A stretch of DNA of 64,000 nt from Marinobacter salicampi (GCF_011074795.1 NZ_JAAMPF010000036.1:186001-250000), one strand, 5' to 3'; shown: positions 26,322-36,283, numbered from the stretch's first letter. Notes: a model not told the origin generated them from the letters alone. Numbers and translations: made by a program.

Positions 26322-27305
26322 TTAGCTGTGACCCGCAATCCGATGCGGCACATAGGCGCCTTCAAGGGCTGCCTTTTCCTCGTCTGAAAGTGCCAGTTCC
26401 AAGGCCGCAACAGCGTCGTCAATGTGACCAGGCTTGCTTGCCCCAATGATCGGTGCGGTCACCGCGGGGTTGGACATTACCCAGGCCAGAGCTACCTGGG
26501 CCATGCTCGTATCCCGATCCGCGGCAACCTTGCGCAGGGCGTCGATCACGGGCTGATCCATGTCACTGCCCAGGTGCCATTTGCGGGTATTCTCATCGGT
26601 CTTTGCCCGTGTACTCTCGCCGCCCTCACCCTGCACTGTCCTGCCTGCGAGTACGCCTCGAGCCAGCGGGCTCCAGGGAATAACCCCCACGCCCTGATCG
26701 ATACATAGCGGGAGCATTTCGCGCTCTTCTTCCCGGTACACCAGGTTGTACATCGGCTGCATGGTGGCGAAGCGGGTCCACCCATGCATCTGCGCGGTAT
26801 GCTGGGCTTTGGCAAACTGCCAGGCATACATGGACGAGGCGCCGATATAACGGGCTTTGCCAGCCTTCACGACATCGTGCAGGGCTTCCATGGTTTCTTC
26901 GATAGGCGTGTGATAGTCCCAGCGATGAATCTGGTAAAGGTCGACGTGGTCGGTACCGAGGCGCTGCAGCGAGCTATCGATGGCCGCCATGATGTGCTTT
27001 CTCGACAGACCCCGGTTGTTGGGTCCGTCCCCCATGGCATTGAAGACTTTGGTGGCAATGACCACATCCTCACGGGGCGCGTAATCCAGCAGTGCTTTGC
27101 CCACCACCCGCTCCGATTCGCCCAGTGAGTACATGTCAGCGGAATCGAAAAAGTTGATGCCGGCATCCAGTGCCTGCTTTATGAAGGGCCGGCTAGCCTG
27201 TTCGTCCAGTACCCATTCACGCCATTTCGGCGAGCCATAGGTCATGGTGCCGAGGCAGAGTGCGGACACCTTCATGCCAGTGGTTCCGAGGCGGCGGTAG
27301 TTCAT
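26322..27305 (-). CDS. aldo/keto reductase
   Basis: 327 residues, a TIM-barrel NADPH-dependent reductase of the AKR family. Seen: NYRRLGTTGMKVSALCLGTM at the start, NFFDSADMYSLGESERVVGKAL with catalytic Asp and Tyr, VVIATKVFNAMG with the catalytic Lys, DLYQIHRWDYHTPIEE with the conserved His, and AWVMSNPAVTAPIIGASKPG binding NADP. The general family reduces aldehydes and ketones; it resembles YajO/YghZ-type members. Convergent with the transporter gene, with only 27 bases between stops, and divergent from the ABC operon. Confidence 0.9.
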   Translation of the reverse strand: MNYRRLGTTGMKVSALCLGTMTYGSPKWREWVLDEQASRPFIKQALDAGINFFDSADMYSLGESERVVGKALLDYAPREDVVIATKVFNAMGDGPNNRGLSRKHIMAAIDSSLQRLGTDHVDLYQIHRWDYHTPIEETMEALHDVVKAGKARYIGASSMYAWQFAKAQHTAQMHGWTRFATMQPMYNLVYREEEREMLPLCIDQGVGVIPWSPLARGVLAGRTVQGEGGESTRAKTDENTRKWHLGSDMDQPVIDALRKVAADRDTSMAQVALAWVMSNPAVTAPIIGASKPGHIDDAVAALELALSDEEKAALEGAYVPHRIAGHS

Positions 27306-27472
27306 GGTTCTGCTCCTTTATCTGGGGTTCAGACAAGCGTAGACGAAAGCGCTGTGACAAGGCTCCGATCCATATTCACATTGCCTTAACGGGCCCTTAA
27401 TAAATGGCGAATTGTGCCCGACTGAATCAGTGCTAGGTTGAGATGGAACAATAACAATACCGAGGATAGCTT

Positions 27473-28603
27473 ATGTTGCGTAAGACACTTTCTGCCATAG
27501 CCTTCGCCGCAGGGCTTGTCTCTGCCGCGTCAATCCAGGCGGATGACATCGAAATCGGTGCGGTGTTTCCCCTCAGCGGACCTAATGCCACCTACGGGGA
27601 CATCTTCATGTCCGGTGCAGACCTGGCCGCCAGGCATATCAACGAAGACGAAATGCTGTCCGGAAACCTCAATATTCTGTATGAGGACAGTCAGGCCCTG
27701 CCCCAGCAAGGTGTGGTGGCGATGAACAAGCTGATCAATGTGGAAGGTGTTCCTTATGTGCTTTCTGCCTTTACCGGCGTTTCGAAGGCTATCTCCACGC
27801 TGGCTCAGCGCAGCGAAACGGTAGCGGTCAATGGCGGTGGTGTTGGCCCTGATCTGGCGGAACTGGGCGAATATTTCTGGAACGTCATCCCTCTGGCGAA
27901 CAATGAGGTGGGCGCCCTGGCCCGATATGCCGTGGAAGACCTGGGGCATAAACGCTTCACCCTGGTCTATGTGGATGATCCCCTGGGTGAGTCGATACTT
28001 GGGGAACTGGAGAAAACGCTGCCTGAGCTCGGAGCGGAACTCGTGGAGTCTCACTCAATAGCAGCTTCCGCCCAGCAGTTCAGCAGTGTGGCAGCCAGAG
28101 TCCGCAGTGATAATCCGGATGTGGTCTACGTGGCTTCCTATGGCTCACAACAGTTGCAGATCGTTAAACAATTGCGGGACAACGGTGTAAAGGCGCAGAT
28201 AGCCAGCTACTCGGCGTTCTCTGTACCAGAGCTGCAAGAGCAGGCAGAAGCCCAGGGCGCACTGTTCACAACCCAGAGCATCGATTGGGATTCGGATGAC
28301 CCGGTAACCAAGCGTTTTGTCGACGATTACAAGGCCGAGCATGACAAGAACCCGACCTCTTACATTGCCAACTACTACAACGCCGTAAGAGTCTTCGGGC
28401 TGCTGGCCCAGGCTCTGGAAGAGCAGGACAAAGAACTGACCGGCGCCAATTTGCTGGCTCAGCGTAAAGCGACGGAAACCTTCGAACTTGTCGGTGGCGA
28501 AGTGTCCTTCCAGGAAAATGGCACTCTCCAGGCACCGATCCAGGTGCTCGAAGTGGACGGCTCCGGCAGCGGCAAGGTGGTCTCCGTCAAAGCAGCTGAG
28601 TAA
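27473..28603 (+). CDS. ABC transporter substrate-binding protein, branched-chain amino acid type
   Basis: 376 residues with a signal peptide ending near SIQADD (about residue 24). DIEIGAVFPLSGPNATYGDI and DNPDVVYVASYGSQQLQIVK are typical of LivJ/LivK-type periplasmic proteins (Peripla_BP_6). GAGGATAGCTT provides the ribosome binding site. In operons with a ligase and a thiolase, members of this family often bind aromatic, alicyclic or other carboxylic acids rather than amino acids, which is my inference here. Confidence 0.9.
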   Translation: MLRKTLSAIAFAAGLVSAASIQADDIEIGAVFPLSGPNATYGDIFMSGADLAARHINEDEMLSGNLNILYEDSQALPQQGVVAMNKLINVEGVPYVLSAFTGVSKAISTLAQRSETVAVNGGGVGPDLAELGEYFWNVIPLANNEVGALARYAVEDLGHKRFTLVYVDDPLGESILGELEKTLPELGAELVESHSIAASAQQFSSVAARVRSDNPDVVYVASYGSQQLQIVKQLRDNGVKAQIASYSAFSVPELQEQAEAQGALFTTQSIDWDSDDPVTKRFVDDYKAEHDKNPTSYIANYYNAVRVFGLLAQALEEQDKELTGANLLAQRKATETFELVGGEVSFQENGTLQAPIQVLEVDGSGSGKVVSVKAAE

Positions 28604-28612
28604 GGGCTTGTC

Positions 28613-29485
28613 ATGCTGTTTCTGCAACTCCTTGCCAATGGTTTGCAGGTGGGGGCGATCTACGCCCTCACCGCAGCCGGCTTCTCGCTGATCTTCGGCT
28701 CGACCAAGATATTCCACTTCGCCCACGGCGCGACGTTCGCGATTGCGGCTTACCTGTTTCACTTCGCGCTGGCCGGTCTCGGTCTGCACTGGACCTTTGC
28801 GGTCGCAGTGGCTGCTCTCAGTGCGGTGGTGTTCGGCGTGTTACTGGACAGACTCATGTACGCGCCGATCCAGCGTCACGAAGGCTCGTTCTTCACCGTA
28901 TTCGTGGCGTCCTTCGGGATCGGGATCGTGGTACAGAATCTTCTCGGCAGTGTGTTTGGCAGGGGTTTCATGTCGGTGTCCACGCCCCTGAGCAACTCAA
29001 TTGAGGTCATGCCCGGGCTTTACCTGTCGCCCCTGAACGGGCTCGCTGTGGTGGTTGCGATCGTCTGCTTTGTAGCCCTGCATTTCTTCATGACCCACAC
29101 CTTTATTGGCAAGGGATTGAGGGCATTGAGCGAAAACCCGGAACTGGTGCGCACGTTCGGACTCAGCCCGCGTCGTCTGTCTACCTACGCTTTTGCCCTT
29201 GGGTCACTGCTGGTGGTGCCGGGTGCGATCTTTACTGCCGCAGGCACCGGTATTAATCCGGCGGTGGGTCATCACGTCATGCTGATCAGTCTGGCGGCAA
29301 CCATAGTCGGCGGTATTGGCAGCCTCCGTGGCGCAGCCTGTGCCGGTTTGCTGATTGGTGTGGCGGAGAACCTGGCCATGTGGAAGTTGGGCACCCAGTG
29401 GAGCGAGGCCATTACTTTCGCGATCCTGTTCTTCTTCATCATCTTCAAACCGTCCGGATTCTTTGGCCGGGCGACGGTTTCGTGA
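28613..29485 (+). CDS. livH: branched-chain amino acid type ABC permease, LivH family
   Basis: 290 residues, about eight membrane helices. Starts LFLQLLANGLQVGAIYALTA, typical of LivH, and carries FGLSPRRLSTYAFALGSLLV, the cytoplasmic coupling loop that contacts the ATPases. Placed nine bases after the binding-protein gene. It pairs with the LivM-type permease that follows. Confidence 0.92.
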   Translation: MLFLQLLANGLQVGAIYALTAAGFSLIFGSTKIFHFAHGATFAIAAYLFHFALAGLGLHWTFAVAVAALSAVVFGVLLDRLMYAPIQRHEGSFFTVFVASFGIGIVVQNLLGSVFGRGFMSVSTPLSNSIEVMPGLYLSPLNGLAVVVAIVCFVALHFFMTHTFIGKGLRALSENPELVRTFGLSPRRLSTYAFALGSLLVVPGAIFTAAGTGINPAVGHHVMLISLAATIVGGIGSLRGAACAGLLIGVAENLAMWKLGTQWSEAITFAILFFFIIFKPSGFFGRATVS

Positions 29486-29494
29486 GGCGCTGAC

Positions 29495-30376
29495 ATGACA
29501 GCTTATATATTGAACCTGCTGGTCCTGATCTCGGTGTACGCGATCCTCGCGACCACGCTGAATTTCATTATCGGCTATGCCGGCATTTTCTCTCTCGCAC
29601 ATGCCGTGTTTTTCGGCATCGGTGGCTACACGGCAGCCCTGGTGGCGATGAATGTGAGCCCGGAGTTCTTCGTGGCGGTGCCTGCCGCCATGGCGGCTGC
29701 CGCGGTAACCTCCCTGCTGCTGGCCTTACCTGCCTTGCGGGTTCGAGGAGAATACTTTGTGGCGGCCTCACTGGGCCTGCAGGTGTTGGCTGTCACCCTG
29801 TTCTCGGAGTGGAAGAGTTTTACCGGGGGTATAGGTGGGGTGATCGGGATTCCCGCTGTGGAGCTGTTCGGTTTTCCGGTTTACAAACCGTGGCAGTTCC
29901 TGGTGATGGCGCTGATTTGTCTGGCGATCATCATTGCGATTACCCGGACGCTGGTACACACCAGTTTCGGTCGCAGCCTGAAGGCAATCCGCGACAGTGA
30001 ATCGGCCGCGCTGGCCTCAGGCAAGAACATAACGGTGATCAAGACGTTCTCCGTTGTACTTTCTTCTGCGCTGGCAGCCGTTGCCGGCGCGCTCTATGCC
30101 TTCTATATGAGCTTCATCAACGTCGAGAGCTTCATGCTCGACACTTCGGTGATGGTGATGGCGATGGTCATTATCGGAGGCACGGCGACGATTGTGGGGC
30201 CCCTGTTAGGGGCTGCACTGCTGATGCTGATGCCGAGTGCGCTGACGTATCTGACCTTTCTGCCTCAGACCGAAATTGGCTCCATTCAGCAGATCGTCTA
30301 CGGCCTGGCCATGGTGTTGCTGATGATTTTCCGTCCCGGCGGCATCGTGAGTTCGCACCCGGGAGGTGGTAAATGA
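29495..30376 (+). CDS. livM: branched-chain amino acid type ABC permease, LivM family
   Basis: 293 residues with about eight to nine membrane helices. ATTLNFIIGYAGIFSLAHAV and GRSLKAIRDSESAALASGKN (the EAA-like coupling loop) identify the LivM family. The second half holds VMVMAMVIIGGTATIVGPLL. Its end overlaps the ATG of the LivG-type ATPase by four bases (ATGA). Confidence 0.92.
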   Translation: MTAYILNLLVLISVYAILATTLNFIIGYAGIFSLAHAVFFGIGGYTAALVAMNVSPEFFVAVPAAMAAAAVTSLLLALPALRVRGEYFVAASLGLQVLAVTLFSEWKSFTGGIGGVIGIPAVELFGFPVYKPWQFLVMALICLAIIIAITRTLVHTSFGRSLKAIRDSESAALASGKNITVIKTFSVVLSSALAAVAGALYAFYMSFINVESFMLDTSVMVMAMVIIGGTATIVGPLLGAALLMLMPSALTYLTFLPQTEIGSIQQIVYGLAMVLLMIFRPGGIVSSHPGGGK

Positions 30377-31191
30377 GCGCAGAACCAGTGACAGCCCGCG
30401 AAACCGCAAATCCGGCCCCCGGCTCTGGGTTTACCGGCTCTACCGACGACCAGGAAGTGTTGCTGGAGATCAACAGTCTCAGCAAGAACTTCGGGGGTCT
30501 TCAGGCAATCAGTGACGTGTCCCTGAATCTGCGGGCGGGCATCATTACGACTCTGGTCGGCCCCAATGGAGCCGGCAAAACCACCTTGTTCAATATGATT
30601 ACCGGTCACATTCAGCCCTCTCAGGGCGACGTACGCTGGCAGGGTGAGTCACTGATTGGCAAGGCTCCGTGGCGCATTGCCAGGAAAGGGATAGCCAGAA
30701 CCTTCCAGGATCTGCGGCTGTTTACCCATATGACGGTGGAAGAAAATATCCTGACCATGATGGAGCCCGGCTCCTGGCTCTGGCAGCCCGGCGGTAAATC
30801 CCGTAAGGCCAGGCGATACAGCAAGGTCAGCCAGATTATGGACAGAACAGGGCTTACGGCGAAGCGCCATACCCGTGCGCTTGATCTGGCCTACGCCGAG
30901 CGCAAGTTCCTGAGCCTGGCCCGCATCATGGCGACTGACTCGCGCCTGTGGCTGCTGGATGAACCGGCATCCGGGCTGGATCCCAATTCCTACAATCTCT
31001 TCCTGCAGCTGCTCCGGGAGGAAGTAAAAGAGGGGATTACCGTCTGCATCATTGAACACAATCTGGACATTGTGGTGAATATCTCTGACCGGATTGCGTT
31101 CCTCGACCAGGGCAGATTGCTGGCTGACGGCGAGCCGGAAACCATCCTGAACGACCCGGCGCTGGCCGCCATTTACTTCGGGGAGAGGTAG
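30373..31191 (+). CDS. livG: branched-chain amino acid type ABC ATPase, LivG family
   Basis: 272 residues. Walker A GPNGAGKTT, Walker B LWLLDEPASGLDP and H-loop IIEHNLD are intact. The ABC signature is LDLAYAERKFLSLARIM, where the usual Gln after Tyr in this family is replaced by Ala-Glu; LivG proteins normally lack a strict LSGGQ. About 30 residues of low-complexity sequence precede the domain, so a later start is possible, but the ATG overlapping livM is well placed. Confidence 0.92.
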   Translation: MSAEPVTARETANPAPGSGFTGSTDDQEVLLEINSLSKNFGGLQAISDVSLNLRAGIITTLVGPNGAGKTTLFNMITGHIQPSQGDVRWQGESLIGKAPWRIARKGIARTFQDLRLFTHMTVEENILTMMEPGSWLWQPGGKSRKARRYSKVSQIMDRTGLTAKRHTRALDLAYAERKFLSLARIMATDSRLWLLDEPASGLDPNSYNLFLQLLREEVKEGITVCIIEHNLDIVVNISDRIAFLDQGRLLADGEPETILNDPALAAIYFGER

Positions 31192-31193
31192 CC

Positions 31194-31904
31194 ATGACAG
31201 ACAGAACGGTCCAGGTTGAGAACCTGGTGGTCGGTTACGGCGGCCGGCCCGTGCTTACCGACATCAGTTTGCACATAAACAGCAACGAAGTGCTGTGCCT
31301 TATCGGCCATAACGGGGCGGGCAAATCCACCCTGCTCAAAGCCATTTTTGGCCTGGTGCCCCACGAGGGCGGCCGGATTCTGTTCAATGGCAAACCCGCC
31401 GTTACCGAGCCCCGGGCCATGACCATGGCCGGCATGTCCATGGTCCCGGAAGGCCGTGGCGTGTTCCCTGGTATGACGGTTGAGGAAACCATGAGCCTCG
31501 GCATGTGGGCAGCGGGTGTTCCGGAAAAAGCGCGGCCGGAACGCATCGAGTGGGTGATGTCGATTCTGCCGATGATGAAAAAGTTCTACCGGACCCGAGC
31601 CGGCGATCTGTCGGGCGGGCAGCAGCAGATGGTTTCCATTGGCCGGGCACTGCTCAGCCGGCCCCGCTGTTTGCTGATGGACGAGCCATCCATCGGGCTG
31701 GCGCCAAAACTGTTCCAGGATCTGTGTGGCCCGATACGTGAGCTGCAACAGAAAACCGGCATGTCGATCCTGCTGGTGGAGCAGAACGTCAAGGAAGCCC
31801 TGAAAATATCGGACCGGGTGGTGGTAATGAAATCGGGCCGGATGACGTGGGAAGGTCAGCCCTCCGAGCTGAGCGATAACAAGAAGCTGATGGAGCTTTA
31901 CTGA
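31194..31904 (+). CDS. livF: branched-chain amino acid type ABC ATPase, LivF family
   Basis: 236 residues. Walker A GHNGAGKSTLLKAI, signature LSGGQQQMVSIGRAL, Walker B CLLMDEPSIGLAP, and H-loop residues after LLVEQN are as expected. Starts two bases after the LivG stop. The stop codon shares a base with the next ATG (TGATG), so the importer is translationally linked to the acyl-CoA ligase, which is good evidence that the imported compound is a carboxylic acid to be CoA-activated. Confidence 0.92.
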   Translation: MTDRTVQVENLVVGYGGRPVLTDISLHINSNEVLCLIGHNGAGKSTLLKAIFGLVPHEGGRILFNGKPAVTEPRAMTMAGMSMVPEGRGVFPGMTVEETMSLGMWAAGVPEKARPERIEWVMSILPMMKKFYRTRAGDLSGGQQQMVSIGRALLSRPRCLLMDEPSIGLAPKLFQDLCGPIRELQQKTGMSILLVEQNVKEALKISDRVVVMKSGRMTWEGQPSELSDNKKLMELY

Positions 31905-33514
31905 TGTCGAAGAAGCTGACCCTGGCTGCACTGGTGACACGGCATCTGGAACAGGCGCCGGAGTCGTGCGCCCTGATAGTGGGCGGGCGCCGTATCAGCT
32001 ATGGCGAACTTGACCAGATGGGGCGCGCAGCCGCAGCCTGGCTCCATGAGCAGGGCATTGGCCACGGTGACAGGGCCGCTGTGTGGCTTGTGAACCGGCC
32101 CGAATGGCTGGCGCTGATGTTGGGTCTGTCCCGCCTGGGTGCGGTCCTGGTGGCGGTCAATACCCGCTATCGCACCGCAGAGCTGCAGCATATTCTGTCC
32201 GCTTCCAGTGCCCGTATGCTGATCATGCAGCCGGGCTTTCGCAAGATCGATTTCCAGCTTCTGCTGGAAGAACTTGAACCAGCTACAGTACCGGATCTCG
32301 AGAAGATCGCTGTGCTTGACGCAGCCCTTGACCATGACGCGCAAATGCCGCAGCTAGCCGGGTGTTCAACACGGCCGTTTCCGGATCTCGAAGCCTTCGA
32401 TGCGCCGGACCTGGAGGACAACTCCAGCGAGCAGGATCTGGCGATGCTGTTCACGACCTCGGGCACCACCAAACTACCGAAGCTGGTCATGCACACCCAG
32501 CGATCACTCGCCACCCATGCGGACTCAGTGGCCCGAGCCTTCCGGTTCGATCAGCCCGGTGCCGGCCTGCTCGCGCCTTTGCCCTTCTGCGGAACTTTTG
32601 GGCTGGTGCCGGTGATGACGGCCCTGGCGGCAGGCATACCCATCGCGGTGATGGAAACCTTTGACGGCGAGCCTGCGGTAGAGCTTATTCAGAAGCATAG
32701 ACTGACGCACATCTTTGGCAGTGATGAAATGTATTGGAAGATTCTTGCGGCCATGCCTGAAGAAGCCAGGTTCGACAGTCTCCGCATGTGTGGATTCGCC
32801 TCCTTCCAGACCGGCGCGGAAGAGCTTGCCAGGGCAGCAGACGCCAGAGGTATGCCACTGGCGGGTGTCTACGGATCCAGCGAGGTGCAGGCTCTTTTCT
32901 CGGTTCAGGCGGTAGACGGAGACAGACAGGAGCGATGCAAAGGGGGCGGCTTTCGGGCTGACCCGGAAGCACAACTCAGGGTCCGCGATGTCGAATCCGG
33001 CGAATTACTGGAGCCGGAGCAGAGCGGTGTTCTGGAAATCCAGGCGGCGGGTAACTTTGCGGGCTATTTCAATAATCCGGAAGCGACCGCCGAGGCAGTT
33101 GATAACGAGGGCTATTTCACCACCGGCGATATTGGATACCTGCGCCGGGATAGCTCTTTTGTGTATCAGACCCGTGCCGGCGATGCCATACGCCTCGGCG
33201 GCTTTCTGGTAAACCCCGCGGAAATTGAAGACATGCTGAGAGACTGCCCCGGCATTGCAGAAGCTCAGGTAATCGGCGCCGATGTGGATGGAAAATCTGC
33301 CTGTGTAGCCTTTGTCATTTCGGGACCGGGGATCGATATTGATGCCGAGGGCGTCCGTGCCTGGCTCAGGAACGTCATAGCGCCGTTCAAGGTACCGGCC
33401 CGGGTCTGGTTCCTGGACGCCTTCCCGGTGACAGAAAGCGCAAACGGCACCAAGATTCAGCGTGCAAAGCTGAGGGCCATGGCTCTGGAGCGCGACTCAA
33501 ACACAAACCCCTGA
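31904..33514 (+). CDS. acyl-CoA ligase (AMP-forming)
   Basis: 536 residues of the ANL superfamily. The P-loop reads TTSGTTKLPK, with Lys-Leu where Gly is usual. YFTTGDIGYLRRDSSF is the adenylate motif, GGFLVNPAEIEDML the hinge region, and NGTKIQRAKL the C-terminal catalytic-lysine segment, which lacks the common SGK form. These differences suggest a divergent substrate group. Coupled by overlap to the ABC importer and followed by a thiolase and a MaoC hydratase. Probably activates the imported acid directly after entry. Confidence 0.88.
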   Translation: MSKKLTLAALVTRHLEQAPESCALIVGGRRISYGELDQMGRAAAAWLHEQGIGHGDRAAVWLVNRPEWLALMLGLSRLGAVLVAVNTRYRTAELQHILSASSARMLIMQPGFRKIDFQLLLEELEPATVPDLEKIAVLDAALDHDAQMPQLAGCSTRPFPDLEAFDAPDLEDNSSEQDLAMLFTTSGTTKLPKLVMHTQRSLATHADSVARAFRFDQPGAGLLAPLPFCGTFGLVPVMTALAAGIPIAVMETFDGEPAVELIQKHRLTHIFGSDEMYWKILAAMPEEARFDSLRMCGFASFQTGAEELARAADARGMPLAGVYGSSEVQALFSVQAVDGDRQERCKGGGFRADPEAQLRVRDVESGELLEPEQSGVLEIQAAGNFAGYFNNPEATAEAVDNEGYFTTGDIGYLRRDSSFVYQTRAGDAIRLGGFLVNPAEIEDMLRDCPGIAEAQVIGADVDGKSACVAFVISGPGIDIDAEGVRAWLRNVIAPFKVPARVWFLDAFPVTESANGTKIQRAKLRAMALERDSNTNP

Positions 33515-33523
33515 GGTGACATC

Positions 33524-34726
33524 ATGAAACAGCGACGAGCAGCCATAGTGACGCCTGTACGCACCGGAGTCGGCGCGTTTGGCAAAGCGTTAAGACCGGT
33601 AGCGGTTGAAGATCTGATTGCGACGGTGGTCAGGGAAACCATCAGGCGAGCCGGGATTGATCCGGCCCTGATTGAAGACGTGGTAGTGGCGCAGTCCTAC
33701 GCCAACAGCGAAGTTCCCTGTGTGGGCCGCTGGGCCGCCTTGCAGGCGGGGTTACCGAACCATGTGCCGGGCATGCAGCTGGACCGTCGCTGCGGCGGTG
33801 GCCTACAGGCCGTTATTAACGCGGTGATGATGGTCGAGTCCGGAGCCTGCGATGTGGTCGTGGCAGGTGGCGTCGAGAGCATGAGCAACATTGAGTACTA
33901 CTCCACCGACATGCGCTGGGGCAAGAAGGCTGGCTCTTCCACCCTGCATGACCGATTGGATCGTGGCCGCGAACGCTCCCAGCCCGAGGGCCGTTTCGGC
34001 TACATCTCCGGCATGATCGAGACAGCGGAGAATCTGGCAAAAAAATACAGCATTTCCCGCGACGAGGCGGATGCCTATGCCATGCGCAGTCATCAGCGGG
34101 CAGCGACAGCTTGGGATGAGGGGCGCTTTGATGACGAAGTCGTTCAGCTCGACATTCCCCAGCGCAAGGCGGAGCCACTCCCGTTCCTGCGGGATGAGGG
34201 TATCCGTCCCGAAACGACCATGGAATCACTCGCAAAACTGAACCCCATTATCAAAGGCGGCACCGTAACAGCGGGTAATGCCAGCCAGCAAAGCGATGCG
34301 GCGGCGGCCTGTCTGGTGGTTTCAGAAGACAAACTGGCGGAACTGAATCTTGATCCGATGGCCTTCATGGTGGGTTGGGCCTCGGTAGGCTGTCATCCCG
34401 GGATCATGGGTATTGGTCCGGTGCCGGCCGTCGAGAAGCTTTTCCGCAACACCGGGCTCGGTTTCAACGATATGGATCTGGTGGAGCTGAACGAAGCGTT
34501 TGCCTGCCAGGTGCTGTCAGTGCTCAAAGAGTGGGGCTGGGATGACCATGACCGCCTCAACGTTAACGGTTCGGGGATTTCTCTTGGCCATCCCATTGGC
34601 GCAACCGGTGTCCGCATCATGACCAGTCTTCTGCATGAGATGAAAAGAAGGGACTGCCGTTACGGGCTGGAAACCATGTGCGTCGGTGGCGGGCAGGGTG
34701 TCGCTGCAATTTTTGAACGCGCTTGA
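33524..34726 (+). CDS. acetyl-CoA C-acyltransferase (thiolase)
   Basis: 400 residues. The nucleophilic cysteine lies in DRRCGGGLQAV (about residue 90), NEAFACQVL, GHPIGATGVRI with the active-site His, and CVGGGQG with the second Cys are all present, so the enzyme should be active. Thiolytic cleavage of a 3-ketoacyl-CoA releases acetyl-CoA. It resembles both FadA-type and PcaF-type members. GAGGTGA precedes the ATG. Placed between the ligase and a MaoC hydratase in the ABC operon. Confidence 0.92.
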   Translation: MKQRRAAIVTPVRTGVGAFGKALRPVAVEDLIATVVRETIRRAGIDPALIEDVVVAQSYANSEVPCVGRWAALQAGLPNHVPGMQLDRRCGGGLQAVINAVMMVESGACDVVVAGGVESMSNIEYYSTDMRWGKKAGSSTLHDRLDRGRERSQPEGRFGYISGMIETAENLAKKYSISRDEADAYAMRSHQRAATAWDEGRFDDEVVQLDIPQRKAEPLPFLRDEGIRPETTMESLAKLNPIIKGGTVTAGNASQQSDAAAACLVVSEDKLAELNLDPMAFMVGWASVGCHPGIMGIGPVPAVEKLFRNTGLGFNDMDLVELNEAFACQVLSVLKEWGWDDHDRLNVNGSGISLGHPIGATGVRIMTSLLHEMKRRDCRYGLETMCVGGGQGVAAIFERA

Positions 34727-34741
34727 TGCGCCGGGGACCTT

Positions 34742-35206
34742 ATGGATAACTCGTTATATTTTGAAGACCTGAAAACAGGCGAAGTGTTCGAGAGCACCGG
34801 CAGAACCGTTACGGAAACGGACATGACCATGTTTTCCATGCTGTCCGGGGACTGGAACCCGGTTCACTGTGATCAGGAATTTGCCAGCAAAACCCGCTAC
34901 GGGGAGCGTCTGGTCCACGGCGCGTACGGAATTGCCATTGCGACCGGCATGATGCATACCCTGGGGGTTTTCGAGAAGTCCGCGGTGGCTATGATGTCCA
35001 TCAGCGACTGGAAGTTCGTCAAACCCATTACGATCGGCATGACCCTGCGGTTGAAGCTGTCGATCCTCGATTTCGAGGCGGGAACCAGCAAGCGCGTGGG
35101 GCGGGTCAACCGGCGGTTGCAGCTGGTCAACCAGCATGACGAGGTGGTTCAGGACGGTGTTTCGGACATGCTCATTCTCAAGCGAAGTGGAATCGTCGAG
35201 AGTTAG
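34742..35206 (+). CDS. MaoC-family (R)-specific enoyl-CoA hydratase
   Basis: 154 residues, a single hotdog fold. SGDWNPVHCDQEFASKTRYG followed by LVHG is the hydratase-2 motif with the catalytic Asp and His. It hydrates 2-enoyl-CoA to (R)-3-hydroxyacyl-CoA, or acts on a related CoA ester. Last gene of the operon that begins at 27473. The operon lacks its own acyl-CoA dehydrogenase and 3-hydroxyacyl-CoA dehydrogenase, so those steps must come from elsewhere, possibly the dehydrogenase at 37168. Confidence 0.9.
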   Translation: MDNSLYFEDLKTGEVFESTGRTVTETDMTMFSMLSGDWNPVHCDQEFASKTRYGERLVHGAYGIAIATGMMHTLGVFEKSAVAMMSISDWKFVKPITIGMTLRLKLSILDFEAGTSKRVGRVNRRLQLVNQHDEVVQDGVSDMLILKRSGIVES

Positions 35207-35248
35207 GCTGAGCCGGACAGGCCCAGACAGAACCCCAGGGTTCCGGCG

Positions 35249-36166
35249 TTAGCCAGCGCTCACTGGGGCTTTGGTCAGGCAGGCCTCGGCGCGGATTTCC
35301 TCCACCAGCTCCTTGCCACAGGTCGGTAAAGCGTCCAGTTCCCTGACGATCAGGCTACGTTCCCGTTCGGCCCAGCTATCTTCAAGCTCAATAATCGCAA
35401 TATCCATGAACTTCGCGTAGCGGTGCGCGATGGAGCGGGGCAGAATGCCGATCCCCACGCCACGGCTCACCATCCGGCAGGCCGACTCAAACCCGAAAAC
35501 CTGTATTCGCATCTGCAGTTGTGCATTGATTTCGCTAGCCTGCCCCCGCAGGAAATTGAACAGGGTACTGCCTTCGCGCAGGCCGATGTGTGGGTAACCA
35601 AGGGTTTCCTGGAAGCTGATGCTTTTACGCCCGGCCAGAACATGGTCGATCGGTGTGACAACCACCAGCCGGTCAACGTTGAACGGAATGATTTCCAGCT
35701 TCTTCGCCGTCACCGGCCCGGCGACCACGCCAAGGTCGGTGGAGCCGTCTATCACGCCCCGCACGATGTCGTTGGTGAGTCGCTCCTGAAGGTCAACGGT
35801 CACACCCGGTCGCGACACAAGAAACCGTGCCAACACATCCGGCATGAAATCGCTCACGGCGGTGGTGTTGGCGAAAATGCGGATGTGGCCGGATTGGCCC
35901 TGAGCGTATTGGGAGAACTCATCCTTGATGTAGTCCACCTGACGCATGATGGCCCGGGCATGCACCAATAGGTCGTGGCCTGCGGGCGTCAACTCGACTC
36001 CCTGGCTGTCCCGGTAGAACAGGCGGCTACCAAGCTGGCCTTCAAGAGCTTTGATGCGCATGCTGGCAGCAGCGGTTGACAGGCTGGCCCTACGGGCGCC
36101 GGCGGTCAGACTGCTGGCTTCAGCTACATGGATAAAAAGACGTAGATCGGGAAGATCAAAATGCAT
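35249..36166 (-). CDS. LysR-family regulator, candidate ItcR-type itaconate regulator
   Basis: 305 residues. The winged helix is FDLPDLRLFIHVAEASSLTA and TAAASMRIKALEGQLGSRLF, followed by a substrate-binding domain. It is divergent from, and 167 bases away from, a gene set matching the itaconate degradation locus. In Pseudomonas and Yersinia, a LysR regulator in this position (ItcR) activates the ich/ict/ccl genes in response to itaconate. Same-position identity is inferred from context rather than from a diagnostic motif. Confidence 0.88.
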   Translation of the reverse strand: MHFDLPDLRLFIHVAEASSLTAGARRASLSTAAASMRIKALEGQLGSRLFYRDSQGVELTPAGHDLLVHARAIMRQVDYIKDEFSQYAQGQSGHIRIFANTTAVSDFMPDVLARFLVSRPGVTVDLQERLTNDIVRGVIDGSTDLGVVAGPVTAKKLEIIPFNVDRLVVVTPIDHVLAGRKSISFQETLGYPHIGLREGSTLFNFLRGQASEINAQLQMRIQVFGFESACRMVSRGVGIGILPRSIAHRYAKFMDIAIIELEDSWAERERSLIVRELDALPTCGKELVEEIRAEACLTKAPVSAG

Positions 36167-36283
36167 AGTGGGGTATCGGCAGCATGCTAACCAGGGGACT
36201 GTCAGTCTAAACCACGGGGGTGTTCATGGAAACCAAACGCACCCTTGAGGAAAATCGAATTCCCTCGTCTCTGATATACCTGC

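Noticed and set aside
35233..35268. CCCCAG/CTGGGG repeat as a terminator between MaoC and LysR genes
   Set aside because: Only six paired bases, a 24-base loop and no T-run; too weak to report as a feature.
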